Shown piece by piece: positions 36,133-44,474 of a stretch of DNA of 64,000 bases. Under the pieces are notes generated by a model, which was not told the origin of the DNA, made no database searches, and saw nothing but the letters and a program-made list of their open reading frames with translations. The translations under genes were made by a program, and so were the position numbers. Location of the stretch: contig NZ_CP160849.1 in assembly GCF_040790665.1 (NCBI RefSeq), forward strand, positions 1,389,501 through 1,453,500, read 5' to 3'. This DNA is from Sulfitobacter pontiacus. GTDB lineage: Bacteria > Pseudomonadota > Alphaproteobacteria > Rhodobacterales > Rhodobacteraceae. The first letter of the stretch is position 1, and the number at the start of each line of letters is the position of its first letter.

Positions 36133-37251
36133 ATGGCCATCACATCCGAAGAGGCGCTGGTCGATGCGGTCAAAGGCGCCGCTGGCCCGATCTCGGTTCA
36201 GGGGGGCGGCACGCGCGGCCTGCCCGCGACGGGTCAGATCATGCGCGTTGCGGGGCTGCAGGGGATCACGCTGTATGAACCCGGTGCGCTGACGCTGGTC
36301 GCGAAACCCGGCACTCCCGTGGCCGAGATCGAAGAGGCGCTGGCCGCCGAAAACCAGCGTCTCGCGTTCGAACCGATGGACCATCGCGGACTGTTAGGCA
36401 CCAGCGGCACGCCGACGATCGGTGGGGTGATGGCAGGCAATATCAGCGGGCCGCGGCGGATCTCGGTCGGGGCGGCGCGGGACTTTCTGCTGGGGGTGCG
36501 CTTTGTCGACGGGCGCGGTGCCGTGGTCAAGAACGGCGGGCGCGTGATGAAGAATGTCACCGGCTATGATCTGGTCAAGCTGATGGCGGGGTCTTACGGC
36601 ACTTTGGGTGTGCTGAGCGAGGTATCGATGAAGGTGCTGCCACGCCCTGAAACGCAGGCGACCTTGGTGTTGCACGGGCTGGACGATGGGGCCGCTGTGG
36701 CCGCGATGGCCCGCGCCCTTGGCAGCCCGTTCGAGGTGACAGGTGCCGCCCATGACCCTGCCACCCGCGAAACCGCACTGCGCATCGAAGGGTTCGAGGC
36801 ATCGGTCAGCTACCGTCTGAGCCAGCTTCAATCGTTGCTCGCCGGCGCGGGGGCAGAGATTGAGCAACGCGACGCAGCGGCGACGCAGGCGCTTTGGTCC
36901 GGCATCCGTGATGTGGCGGCGTTTCACGACGGGCAGGGTGATGTGTGGCGCGTGTCGTGCAAACCCTCTGACGCGCCGGGAATCGCGGCGCGGTCGGGGG
37001 CAGAGCGCTGGACCTATGACTGGGCGGGCGGGCTGATCTGGCTGCGCAGCGCCGCGGGCCATGATCTGCGCGCGGCCATCGGGCCGATGGATGGGCATGC
37101 AACGCTGGTGCGGGCTGATGCGCAGACCAAGGCGCGCTTGGGCGTGTTCCACCCCGAACCCGCCGGTGTGGCGCGGCTGACAGCGGCCCTGCGGGCGCAA
37201 TTCGATCCCAAGGGCGTTTTTAACGCGGGCCAGCTGGACCGTGCGGCATGA
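36133..37251 (+). CDS. glcE: Glycolate oxidase FAD-binding subunit GlcE
   Basis: A 372-residue protein with a short FAD-binding-4 domain: G-G-G-T-R-G-L-P near residue 17 and G-T-P-T-I-G-G-V-M-A-G-N-I-S-G-P near residue 95. It is the second flavin subunit of glycolate oxidase. It follows glcD by 60 bases, with an AGGAG ribosome-binding sequence, and its stop overlaps the following small membrane gene by ATGA. Confidence 0.94.
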   Translation: MAITSEEALVDAVKGAAGPISVQGGGTRGLPATGQIMRVAGLQGITLYEPGALTLVAKPGTPVAEIEEALAAENQRLAFEPMDHRGLLGTSGTPTIGGVMAGNISGPRRISVGAARDFLLGVRFVDGRGAVVKNGGRVMKNVTGYDLVKLMAGSYGTLGVLSEVSMKVLPRPETQATLVLHGLDDGAAVAAMARALGSPFEVTGAAHDPATRETALRIEGFEASVSYRLSQLQSLLAGAGAEIEQRDAAATQALWSGIRDVAAFHDGQGDVWRVSCKPSDAPGIAARSGAERWTYDWAGGLIWLRSAAGHDLRAAIGPMDGHATLVRADAQTKARLGVFHPEPAGVARLTAALRAQFDPKGVFNAGQLDRAA

Positions 37252-37613
37252 GCTTGCTTGCGGTCTTCCTTGTCGTCTTTATCGGCGGGCCGTTGGTGTT
37301 CCGCCTCTTGACCCGTGGCAAGCCTGACCGGCGCAGCCTGCGTGCGCTGGTGCTCTTGGCTTTTCTCTGTGCCGTGGCGGGGATGGCGATACGCTATGGC
37401 GTGGCGCAGTATTGGGGCGAAAACCTGCTGGCGTCGACGGGGGCGATTGCCTGTACCTGGCTGGGCTGGATCGCCGTTCTGGCCTTTGTCGCGCAGGTGT
37501 TGCGCCGCGCCTATCCCGGCTCCGTCACGCAGCGCTGGACCAATGTGCTGGGGATCTTGGCCACCACGCTGCCCTGGTTCGGCCTGATCTGGGCCAGCAC
37601 CGTCGCCGCTTAA
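37248..37613 (+). CDS. Small membrane protein between glcE and glcF
   Basis: A 121-residue protein with about four hydrophobic segments (residues 1-20, 32-50, 60-85 and 100-120). It begins inside the stop of glcE (ATGA) and ends 45 bases before glcF, so it is made with the glycolate oxidase subunits. I do not know the family. It could anchor the soluble subunits to the membrane, but that is inference from position. Confidence 0.75.
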   Translation: MSLLAVFLVVFIGGPLVFRLLTRGKPDRRSLRALVLLAFLCAVAGMAIRYGVAQYWGENLLASTGAIACTWLGWIAVLAFVAQVLRRAYPGSVTQRWTNVLGILATTLPWFGLIWASTVAA

Positions 37614-37658
37614 CTCTTTACCTCGTCAGGGTCTCGTGCCCGCAACGCCGGAGCTTTC

Positions 37659-39050
37659 ATGCAAACCACATTCACCGCAGAACAGTTGAAAAACCCCGCG
37701 ACGGCGCGCAGCAACGAGATCCTGCGCGCCTGTGTGCATTGCGGCTTTTGCACCGCCACATGCCCCACGTATCAGGTGTTGGGTGACGAATTGGATAGCC
37801 CGCGCGGGCGTATCTATCTGATCAAGGACATGCTCGAGAACGACCGCGATCCGGATGAAAATACGGTCAAACACATCGACCGCTGCCTGTCCTGTCTGGC
37901 GTGTATGACGACCTGCCCCTCGGGCGTGCACTATATGCATCTGGTGGATCACGCCCGCGATTACATCGAAAAACGCTACAAACGGCCCTTCAGCGACCGT
38001 GCCCTGCGGTGGATTCTGGCGCGTATCCTGCCCTATCCGACGCGGTTCCGGTTGGCGCTTCTGGGGGCGAAGATCGGGCGGCCCTTTGCGCGGTTGATGC
38101 CCGACGCGCGGTTGCGTGCGATGATCGAGATGGCCCCCAAGACGATCCCGCCGGTCAGCCGCAACGACGACCCGCAAAGCTTCCCCGCGCAGGGGGCACC
38201 GCGTAAACGGGTGGCGCTGATGACGGGCTGTGCGCAAAAGGCGCTGAACACCGACATCAACGACGCCACCATCCGCCTGCTGACACGGCAGGGCTGCGAA
38301 GTGGTCGTCGCCGAAGGCGCGGGCTGCTGCGGGGCGCTGACCCATCACATGGGCAAAACCAGCGAAAGCCACGCCACCGCGGCGCGCAACATCAAGGCAT
38401 GGTGCGCCGAGATGGACGGGCAGGGGTTGGACGCCATCGTCATCAACACCTCGGGCTGTGGCACCACGGTGAAAGACTACGGCCATATGTTCCGCAATGA
38501 CCCGCTGGCGGCGGATGCGGCGCGGGTGTCGGCGATCGCCAAGGATGTGTCCGAGGTGCTGCACGACCTTGCGGGGGACGCAGACCCAGACGCCATGCCC
38601 AACCCCGCCAAGGGGGATATCGCGGGCATCGATGCGCCAACGGCCCCCACGCCTGCCCATCACGGCCTGACCGTGGCCTATCATGCGGCCTGTTCCCTGC
38701 AACACGGCCAGCAGATCAAAAGCTACCCCAAGGATTTGCTGAAACGCGCAGGCTTTACCGTGGTCGAGCCTGCGGATTCACATCTGTGCTGCGGGTCGGC
38801 GGGGACGTATAACCTGATGCAGCCCGAAATCTCTAAGCAGTTGAAAGAACGCAAGGTCAGAACCCTGCAGGCCAAGAACCCCGACGTGATCGCGGCAGGC
38901 AATATCGGCTGCATGATGCAGATCGGATCGGCGGCGGGCGTGCCCGTGGTGCACACGGTAGAGTTGCTGGATTGGGCGTCGGGCGGGCCGAAGCCTCCGG
39001 CGTTGTCGCAAGAAAAAGGCGCAAATTTGCAGATTCCTCGCCTCCGCTAA
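37659..39050 (+). CDS. glcF: Glycolate oxidase iron-sulfur subunit GlcF
   Basis: A 463-residue electron-transfer subunit with two 4Fe-4S sites, C-V-H-C-G-F-C-T-A-T-C-P near residue 30 and C-L-S-C-L-A-C-M-T-T-C-P near residue 80, and two CCG-type domains (G-C-C-G-A-L and L-C-C-G-S-A-G-T-Y). It passes electrons from the flavin subunits to the quinone pool. A long antisense open frame across the first two thirds is a codon shadow. Confidence 0.95.
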   Translation: MQTTFTAEQLKNPATARSNEILRACVHCGFCTATCPTYQVLGDELDSPRGRIYLIKDMLENDRDPDENTVKHIDRCLSCLACMTTCPSGVHYMHLVDHARDYIEKRYKRPFSDRALRWILARILPYPTRFRLALLGAKIGRPFARLMPDARLRAMIEMAPKTIPPVSRNDDPQSFPAQGAPRKRVALMTGCAQKALNTDINDATIRLLTRQGCEVVVAEGAGCCGALTHHMGKTSESHATAARNIKAWCAEMDGQGLDAIVINTSGCGTTVKDYGHMFRNDPLAADAARVSAIAKDVSEVLHDLAGDADPDAMPNPAKGDIAGIDAPTAPTPAHHGLTVAYHAACSLQHGQQIKSYPKDLLKRAGFTVVEPADSHLCCGSAGTYNLMQPEISKQLKERKVRTLQAKNPDVIAAGNIGCMMQIGSAAGVPVVHTVELLDWASGGPKPPALSQEKGANLQIPRLR

Positions 39051-39129
39051 GGTTTTCGCCGCATTTTCGCCTTATCTCGCGGCTAGGAAAGGCTAAAGAC
39101 CAGACCTCACCGAAGTAGGAGCGATATCC

Positions 39130-39945
39130 GTGCGCCGTTGGGTAGCCATCTCTATCATGTGCCTGACCGTCGCGACGGCCGGGCTTGCTCAGGATGCGCG
39201 GCTGCGCAGGCTGGACACGGGGGTGGATGCCGGCGCGTGGGAGGCCGTGGGCCGTCTGGATATCGGCGGTAAAGGGTTTTGCACCGGCGCGTTGATCGCG
39301 CCCCGTCTTGTGCTGACAGCTGCGCATTGTCTGTACGACAAGGAAAGCAAGCAGCGCATTGATCATGGCGAGGTAGAATTCCTTGCCGGTTGGCGCAACG
39401 GGCGGGCGGGGGCCTATCGCAATGTGCGCCGTGCGGTGGTGCATCCCGATTATGTCTACGACGGCGTCGTATCCTCGGACCGTGTGCGCAACGATCTGGC
39501 CCTGCTCGAACTTGACCGGCCGATCCGCAATACCACGATCAAACCCTTCGACACCGCCCGCCGTCCGCGCCGCGGCGACCAGTTGGGGGTGGTGAGCTAT
39601 GCCAAGGACCGGTCAGAGGCACCGTCCCTGCAAGAGGTCTGCAGCGTGCTGGCCCGCCAAGAAGGCGTGCTGGTGACCACATGCTCCGTCGATTTCGGGG
39701 CCAGTGGTGCGCCGATCTTTACCTTTGAAAACGGGGTGCCGCAGATCGTGTCTGTCGTGTCCGCCAAGGCCCATGTCGAGGACAAGGAAGTGTCCCTTGG
39801 TACCGCGCTTGGTGCGCCGCTGGCCCGGCTTCAGGCGGATCTGGTGGCGGGCAAGGGTGTTTTCCAAGGCGGAGGTGTTGTCAGCAAGCGCATCACGTCA
39901 GAGGATCGCCGCCGCACCACCGGCGCGAAATTCGTCAAACCCTGA
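39130..39945 (+). CDS. Secreted trypsin-like serine protease
   Basis: A 271-residue protease starting with GTG. Residues 1-20 are a signal peptide (cleavage near G-L-A-Q). The triad is visible: H66 in L-T-A-A-H-C, D122 in N-D-L-A-L-L, S192 in G-A-S-G-A-P. There is no PDZ domain, so it is not a Deg/HtrA protein; the small chymotrypsin-like V8/trypsin group is closest. The role may be periplasmic or extracellular; the substrate is unknown. Confidence 0.88.
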   Translation: MRRWVAISIMCLTVATAGLAQDARLRRLDTGVDAGAWEAVGRLDIGGKGFCTGALIAPRLVLTAAHCLYDKESKQRIDHGEVEFLAGWRNGRAGAYRNVRRAVVHPDYVYDGVVSSDRVRNDLALLELDRPIRNTTIKPFDTARRPRRGDQLGVVSYAKDRSEAPSLQEVCSVLARQEGVLVTTCSVDFGASGAPIFTFENGVPQIVSVVSAKAHVEDKEVSLGTALGAPLARLQADLVAGKGVFQGGGVVSKRITSEDRRRTTGAKFVKP

Positions 39946-39972
39946 CCTTGTCATCAGGGGTGATTTTGTCCC

Positions 39973-40001
39973 CTTGAAACGCGATTTACCCATCCCCACA
40001 T
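39973..40001 (+). promoter_or_regulatory. Heat-shock (RpoH-type) promoter of hsp20
   Basis: CTTGAAA (39973-39979) and CCCCACAT (39994-40001) are separated by 14 bases, close to the known sigma-32 consensus CTTGAAA-N(11-16)-CCCCATNT. It sits 101 bases upstream of the small heat-shock gene, which supports the call. Confidence 0.72.
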
Positions 40002-40008
40002 GCATGTC

Positions 40009-40035
40009 ACCGGAACGCCTGTTGAGGGTTCCGGT
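40009..40035 (+). promoter_or_regulatory. Hairpin in the hsp20 leader
   Basis: ACCGGAAC (40009-40016) and GTTCCGGT (40028-40035) form a perfect 8-bp stem with an 11-base loop at the start of the predicted 5' untranslated leader. It does not cover the ribosome-binding site itself (near 40090), so a thermosensor role is only a possibility. Confidence 0.45.
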
Positions 40036-40101
40036 AGACAACCCAAGGTCTGTCCATGGTGGAAGGCCTGAATGATTATCGCTCAAACGAGGATGAATAC
40101 T

Positions 40102-40572
40102 ATGCGTAGTTTTGATTTTGCACCGCTGCACCGTTCGACTGTCGGCTTTGACCAGATTGCCAATCTGATGGATCGCGTGATGGCCAACGACGCACCGCAG
40201 CCAAGCTATCCCCCTTACAACATCGAAAAACTGGACGATGATTCCTATCGTATCAGCATCGCCGTCGCCGGCTTTACCGAAGGCGACCTGAGCGTTGAAG
40301 TCCGTGAAAAATCGCTGATCGTCTCGGCGCGCAAAGCTGATGAAGATACGGACAAGACCTATCTGCATCGTGGCATCGCGACCCGCGCGTTCGAACGCCG
40401 CTTCCATCTGGCGGATCACGTGCAAGTGACCGGCGCGGCCCATGCCGACGGTATGCTGCACATCGATCTGGAGCGTCAGGTGCCCGAAGCGCTGAAGCCG
40501 CGCCAGATCCAGATCGCGCGTGCGACAAAGGCGATTGAAAAGGATGTAGTTGACGCGAACACCGTCAACTAA
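40102..40572 (+). CDS. Small heat-shock protein, Hsp20/IbpA class
   Basis: A 156-residue chaperone holdase. The N-terminus M-R-S-F-D-F-A-P-L-H-R-S-T-V-G-F-D is typical of the IbpA group. The alpha-crystallin domain runs from about residue 35 to 125 (Y-N-I-E-K through L-E-R-Q-V-P-E). The ATG at 40102 is preceded by CGAGGA; two earlier in-frame ATGs (40072, 40093) are less well placed. Regulation is likely by RpoH from the promoter above, and a strong terminator follows. Confidence 0.93.
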   Translation: MRSFDFAPLHRSTVGFDQIANLMDRVMANDAPQPSYPPYNIEKLDDDSYRISIAVAGFTEGDLSVEVREKSLIVSARKADEDTDKTYLHRGIATRAFERRFHLADHVQVTGAAHADGMLHIDLERQVPEALKPRQIQIARATKAIEKDVVDANTVN

Positions 40573-40593
40573 GCGACACCTCTGTGACAGACG

Positions 40594-40623
40594 AAGCCCG
40601 GTGCATTTGCGCCGGGCTTTTTT
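40594..40623 (+). terminator. Intrinsic terminator after hsp20
   Basis: AAGCCCGG (40594-40601) pairs with CCGGGCTT (40612-40619) and runs into six T's (40618-40623), a classic rho-independent terminator. Confidence 0.9.
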
Positions 40624-40711
40624 GTGCGCGCATGGGGGCTAGGTCACAGTTGTTGACTTAAAATAGCGCAGTGGGCACAGTGCCCCGATCCAGTCGGGGG
40701 AGGAACGCCGG

Positions 40712-41932
40712 ATGTCACTGCAGGAAATATTTGCCACACGCGCCAATCGCATGAAGGCGTCGGAAATTCGCGAGCTGCTCAAGCTGTTGGACCAGCCGGA
40801 TATCATCTCTTTCGCGGGTGGTATCCCTGACCCTGATTTGTTTCCAAAAACGGCGTTTCAGGACGCTTTTGCCGAGGTGCTGAACGGGCCGATGGCGGCG
40901 CAGGGGTTGCAGTATTCCACCAGCGAGGGGCACAAACCGCTGCGTGTCTGGATTGCCGCGCAGATGCAGGCGATCGGTATTCCCGCGACGCCGGACAACA
41001 TCCTGATCACCTCGGGCTCGCAGCAGGCGCTGGATTATCTGGGCAAGCTGTTCCTGTCGCCGGGGGATACCGCGCTGGTGGGCTGGCCGACCTATCTGGG
41101 GGCGTTGGGCGCCTTTAACGCCTACGAGCCGCGCTATGACAAGCTGGACCCGCTGAGCAACCGCAGTGGCGCGGATTATATCGCCGCCGCGAAAGAGGCA
41201 GGCGGCGCGGCCAAGTTCGCCTATCTTTCCGTTGATTTTGCCAATCCGACAGGGGCCACCGTCAGCCGCGCCGCGCGCGAGCGGGTGATTGATCTGGCCG
41301 AGGAAATGGACATCGCCGTGATCGAAGACGCGGCCTATCAGTCGCTGCGCTTTGACGGCGACGCGATCCCGCCGATCCTCGCGCTTGAGGCCGAACGCCG
41401 GAATGGTGATCTGGAAGCCTGCCGGACGATCTATTGCGGCAGCTTTTCGAAAACATTGTCGCCCGGGCTGCGTGTGGGCTGGGTCTGCGCCGCGATGCCG
41501 GTGATCTCGCAACTCGTGTTGATGAAACAGGCGGCGGATCTGCACAGTGCCACATTGAACCAGATTGCCGTGGCCTCGGTCGCGGAACAGCATTTCGACA
41601 GCCACATCGACACGATCCGAAGCGCCTACCGTGCACGTCGCGATGCTATGCTGGAAGCGCTGCAGGCCCATATGCCCGATGGGGTGAGCTGGACCAAACC
41701 CGAAGGTGGCATGTTCATCTGGGTGACACTGCCCGACACGCTGGACGGGGCCGATCTGCTGAAACAATCGCTGGAAAGCGAACGGGTCGCCTTTGTACCG
41801 GGGCACGCGTTTTTCGCGGACGGGTCGGGGCGCAATACATTGCGGCTCAGCTATTCCACCTCGACCGAAGGCAAGATCGCGGAAGGGATCGAACGCTTGG
41901 GCCAGTTGATCACCCGCGCGCTGAACGGCTGA
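40712..41932 (+). CDS. PLP-dependent aminotransferase, class I/II
   Basis: A 406-residue fold-type I aminotransferase. The PLP lysine is K247 in G-S-F-S-K-T-L-S-P-G-L-R, and the substrate-side motif D-F-A-N-P-T-G lies near residue 175. The N-terminus F-A-G-G-I-P-D-P matches the subgroup of 2-aminoadipate/valine-pyruvate type aminotransferases related to MocR regulators, but there is no GntR DNA-binding domain. The exact amino donor is not clear. It converges on gabD with a shared terminator. Confidence 0.88.
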   Translation: MSLQEIFATRANRMKASEIRELLKLLDQPDIISFAGGIPDPDLFPKTAFQDAFAEVLNGPMAAQGLQYSTSEGHKPLRVWIAAQMQAIGIPATPDNILITSGSQQALDYLGKLFLSPGDTALVGWPTYLGALGAFNAYEPRYDKLDPLSNRSGADYIAAAKEAGGAAKFAYLSVDFANPTGATVSRAARERVIDLAEEMDIAVIEDAAYQSLRFDGDAIPPILALEAERRNGDLEACRTIYCGSFSKTLSPGLRVGWVCAAMPVISQLVLMKQAADLHSATLNQIAVASVAEQHFDSHIDTIRSAYRARRDAMLEALQAHMPDGVSWTKPEGGMFIWVTLPDTLDGADLLKQSLESERVAFVPGHAFFADGSGRNTLRLSYSTSTEGKIAEGIERLGQLITRALNG

Positions 41933-41937
41933 TACGA

Positions 41938-41970
41938 AAACGGGCGGCAGGATGATCCCGCCGCCCGTTT
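41938..41970. terminator. Bidirectional terminator between convergent genes
   Basis: AAACGGGCGGC (41938-41948) and GCCGCCCGTTT (41960-41970) form an 11-bp perfect stem flanked by A's and T's. It can end both the aminotransferase transcript and the gabD transcript. Confidence 0.8.
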
Positions 41971-41992
41971 CTAATACCGGATGATCTGCAGG

Positions 41993-43468
41993 TCAGACCG
42001 ACATGCAGATGTATTTCATCTCCAGGTAATCCTCGATCCCGTGGTGGCTGCCTTCGCGGCCCAGACCGGACTGCTTGACGCCGCCAAACGGCGCGACCTC
42101 GGTCGAGATGATGCCGGTGTTCACACCCACGATGCCATATTCCAGCGCCTCTGCGACCTTGTACACGCGGCTTAGGTCTTTGGCGTAGAAGTAGGATGCG
42201 AGGCCAAAGATCGTGTCATTCGCCATCTCGATCACGTCGTCTTCGTTGTCGAACTTGAACAGCGGGGCGAGCGGGCCGAAGGTTTCCTCTTTCGAGACTT
42301 TCATATCCTGCGTCACACCGGTGATGATGGTCGGCGCGAGGAAGTTGCCCTCCATCTTCTCTTCTTTGCTGCCCAGCAGGATTTCGGCACCTTTCGACAC
42401 CGCGTCCTCGACATGTTCTTTCACCTTCTCGGAGGCATCGCCGTTGATCAGCGGCCCCAGCTCTACGCCGTCTTCAAAGCCGTCGCCGACCTTCATCTTT
42501 TCAACGCGCGCTTTCAGCTTTTCAGCGAAGGCGTCATAGACACCGGCTTGCACATAGATGCGGTTCGCGCAAACACAGGTCTGGCCGTTGTTGCGGAACT
42601 TGCACAGGATCGCGCCTTCGACAGCGGCGTCCAGATCGGCGTCGTCAAAGACGATGAACGGCGCGTTGCCCCCCAGTTCCATCGAGCATTTCATGACCTG
42701 ATCGGCAGCCTGTTTCAGCAGGATGCGGCCCACTTCGGTCGAACCGGTAAAGGTCAGTTTGCGCACGGCGGGGTTTTCGCAGAATTCCTTGCCCACGGCA
42801 GAGGAAGAGGACGACGGCAGCACGTTGAACACGCCTGCGGGGATGCCCGCGCGTTCGGCCAGCACACCCATCACGATTGCCGACAGCGGTGTTTCCGCAG
42901 CGGGGCGCGCCACAAAGGCGCAGCCAGCGGCCAGCGCGGGCGCGGCCTTGCGGGTGATCATCGCGTTGGGGAAGTTCCAGGGCGTGATCGACGCGGCCAC
43001 GCCGATGGGCTGCTTGATTACGGTGATCCGCTTGTCGCGCTGGTGGCCGGGGATGGTCTCACCGTAGACGCGTTTGGCCTCTTCGCCGAAGAATTCGATA
43101 AAGGACGCGCCATAGGCGATTTCGCCTTTGGCCTCGCCCAGAGGCTTGCCCTGTTCAGCGGTCAGGATGGCCCCCAGATCGTCTTGGTTTTCCATCATCA
43201 GGTCGAACCATTTGCGCATGACGCCGGCCCGTTCCTTGCCAGTCCAGCTGGCCCATTCCTTCTGTGCCTTTTCCGCCTGGGCGATGGCACCGGCCACCTG
43301 CGCACGGCTGAGGTTGGCGACCTTGGCAATCACATCGCCGCGGGCGGGGTTCACCACATCAAAGGTGCCATCGTCGCCATCCACCCATTCGCCACCGATA
43401 TAGGCGCGGGTCTCTAGCAGGCTTGGATCCTTGAGCATTGATTTCAGGTCAGTCTTTGCGTCAGTCAT
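41993..43468 (-). CDS. gabD: NAD(P)-dependent succinate-semialdehyde dehydrogenase
   Basis: A 491-residue aldehyde dehydrogenase. The catalytic glutamate is in M-E-L-G-G-N-A-P-F and the nucleophile cysteine in N-G-Q-T-C-V-C-A-N-R, the double-cysteine form seen in GabD proteins; T-P-W-N-F-P and G-S-T-E-V-G-R fit the cofactor sites. The ATG at 43468 follows GGAGAG; the frame is open further to 43510 but without a ribosome-binding site. It would oxidise succinic semialdehyde to succinate in 4-aminobutyrate breakdown; no gabT sits in the window next to it unless the aminotransferase above serves. Confidence 0.88.
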   Translation of the reverse strand: MTDAKTDLKSMLKDPSLLETRAYIGGEWVDGDDGTFDVVNPARGDVIAKVANLSRAQVAGAIAQAEKAQKEWASWTGKERAGVMRKWFDLMMENQDDLGAILTAEQGKPLGEAKGEIAYGASFIEFFGEEAKRVYGETIPGHQRDKRITVIKQPIGVAASITPWNFPNAMITRKAAPALAAGCAFVARPAAETPLSAIVMGVLAERAGIPAGVFNVLPSSSSSAVGKEFCENPAVRKLTFTGSTEVGRILLKQAADQVMKCSMELGGNAPFIVFDDADLDAAVEGAILCKFRNNGQTCVCANRIYVQAGVYDAFAEKLKARVEKMKVGDGFEDGVELGPLINGDASEKVKEHVEDAVSKGAEILLGSKEEKMEGNFLAPTIITGVTQDMKVSKEETFGPLAPLFKFDNEDDVIEMANDTIFGLASYFYAKDLSRVYKVAEALEYGIVGVNTGIISTEVAPFGGVKQSGLGREGSHHGIEDYLEMKYICMSV

Positions 43469-43562
43469 TTTGATCTCTCCGCTTTTGTCTGTGGTTACCC
43501 AAAGCAACAAACGCTATGATTGTCTAGTTCCAGTTCGTATCGGGACGCTGACGGAGGACCAC

Positions 43563-44354
43563 ATGCAGCTAGACGACGCCTATGCCAACGCCGCTTATAT
43601 CGATAACGCAGAGGCATATCCGCCCCGCTGGAAAGACGCCGCAGCGGCATTCCGCAAGAAGCTGGGGTTTCGTGCGCAAAAGAATATCTCTTACGGGCCG
43701 ACCGACCGCGAAATCTATGATCTGTTTGAACCCGAAGGCGTGTCGCGGGGCACGGTGATCTTTGTCCACGGTGGCTATTGGAAAGCGTTTGCCCCTGCCG
43801 ATTGGTCCCATCTGGCGGCTGGTCCCCTGGCGCGCGGCTATGCGGTTGCGATGGTCGGCTATGACCTGTGCCCCGATGTGCGGATCAGCCAGATCACCGG
43901 ACAGGTCGCTCGCGCCATTTCCGAGATCGCCAAACGCACCCAGGGTGCGCTGGCGCTTGTCGGCCATTCCGCAGGGGGGCAGCAGGTTGCCCGCATGACC
44001 GACCCGCTGATCCTGTCCGGCGATGTCCGCGACCGGATCGAGAATATCGTGTCCATCTCGCCTGTGGCAGACCTGATGCCGCTGTTGCAGACCTCTATGA
44101 ACGACATCCTTCAGCTGGACGAAGCCGAAGCGACGGCGGAAAGCCCCGTGAACATGACGCCGCCCCATGGGGTGAACGTCACGATCTGGGTCGGGGCCGA
44201 TGAGCGCCCCGCCTTTCTGGAGCAGGCCGAACAATTCTCGCGCGTGTGGGGGGCCAAGCAGTTCGTCGTCGAGGGGCGGCACCACTTTGACATTATCGAC
44301 CTGCTGGAAGACCCCGACAGCGATATGGTGAAAGCGCTGCTTGGCATAAAGTGA
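43563..44354 (+). CDS. Alpha/beta hydrolase, KynB/formamidase-like
   Basis: A 263-residue esterase-fold protein. The oxyanion motif is H-G-G-Y-W-K near residue 70, the nucleophile elbow G-H-S-A-G-G near residue 135 and the catalytic histidine probably in G-R-H-H-F-D near residue 245. The HGGYW motif is typical of kynurenine formamidase-like esterases. No tryptophan catabolism gene is adjacent, so the substrate remains open. It diverges from gabD. Confidence 0.8.
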   Translation: MQLDDAYANAAYIDNAEAYPPRWKDAAAAFRKKLGFRAQKNISYGPTDREIYDLFEPEGVSRGTVIFVHGGYWKAFAPADWSHLAAGPLARGYAVAMVGYDLCPDVRISQITGQVARAISEIAKRTQGALALVGHSAGGQQVARMTDPLILSGDVRDRIENIVSISPVADLMPLLQTSMNDILQLDEAEATAESPVNMTPPHGVNVTIWVGADERPAFLEQAEQFSRVWGAKQFVVEGRHHFDIIDLLEDPDSDMVKALLGIK

Positions 44355-44474
44355 GCCTTGATCGGGCCGCGCAAATCGGCGAGACAGGGGGCGGGTTGGG
44401 ACGATGGCGTCGTCCTGCATTTCACGGCCCTTGCGTCCTGCACGCCGGGACCTTTCTGAGAAGGAGGGTCTGAT

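Noticed and set aside
37626-38705. 359-residue minus-strand frame over glcF
   Set aside because: glcF has intact Fe-S and CCG motifs; the antisense frame has no recognisable feature.
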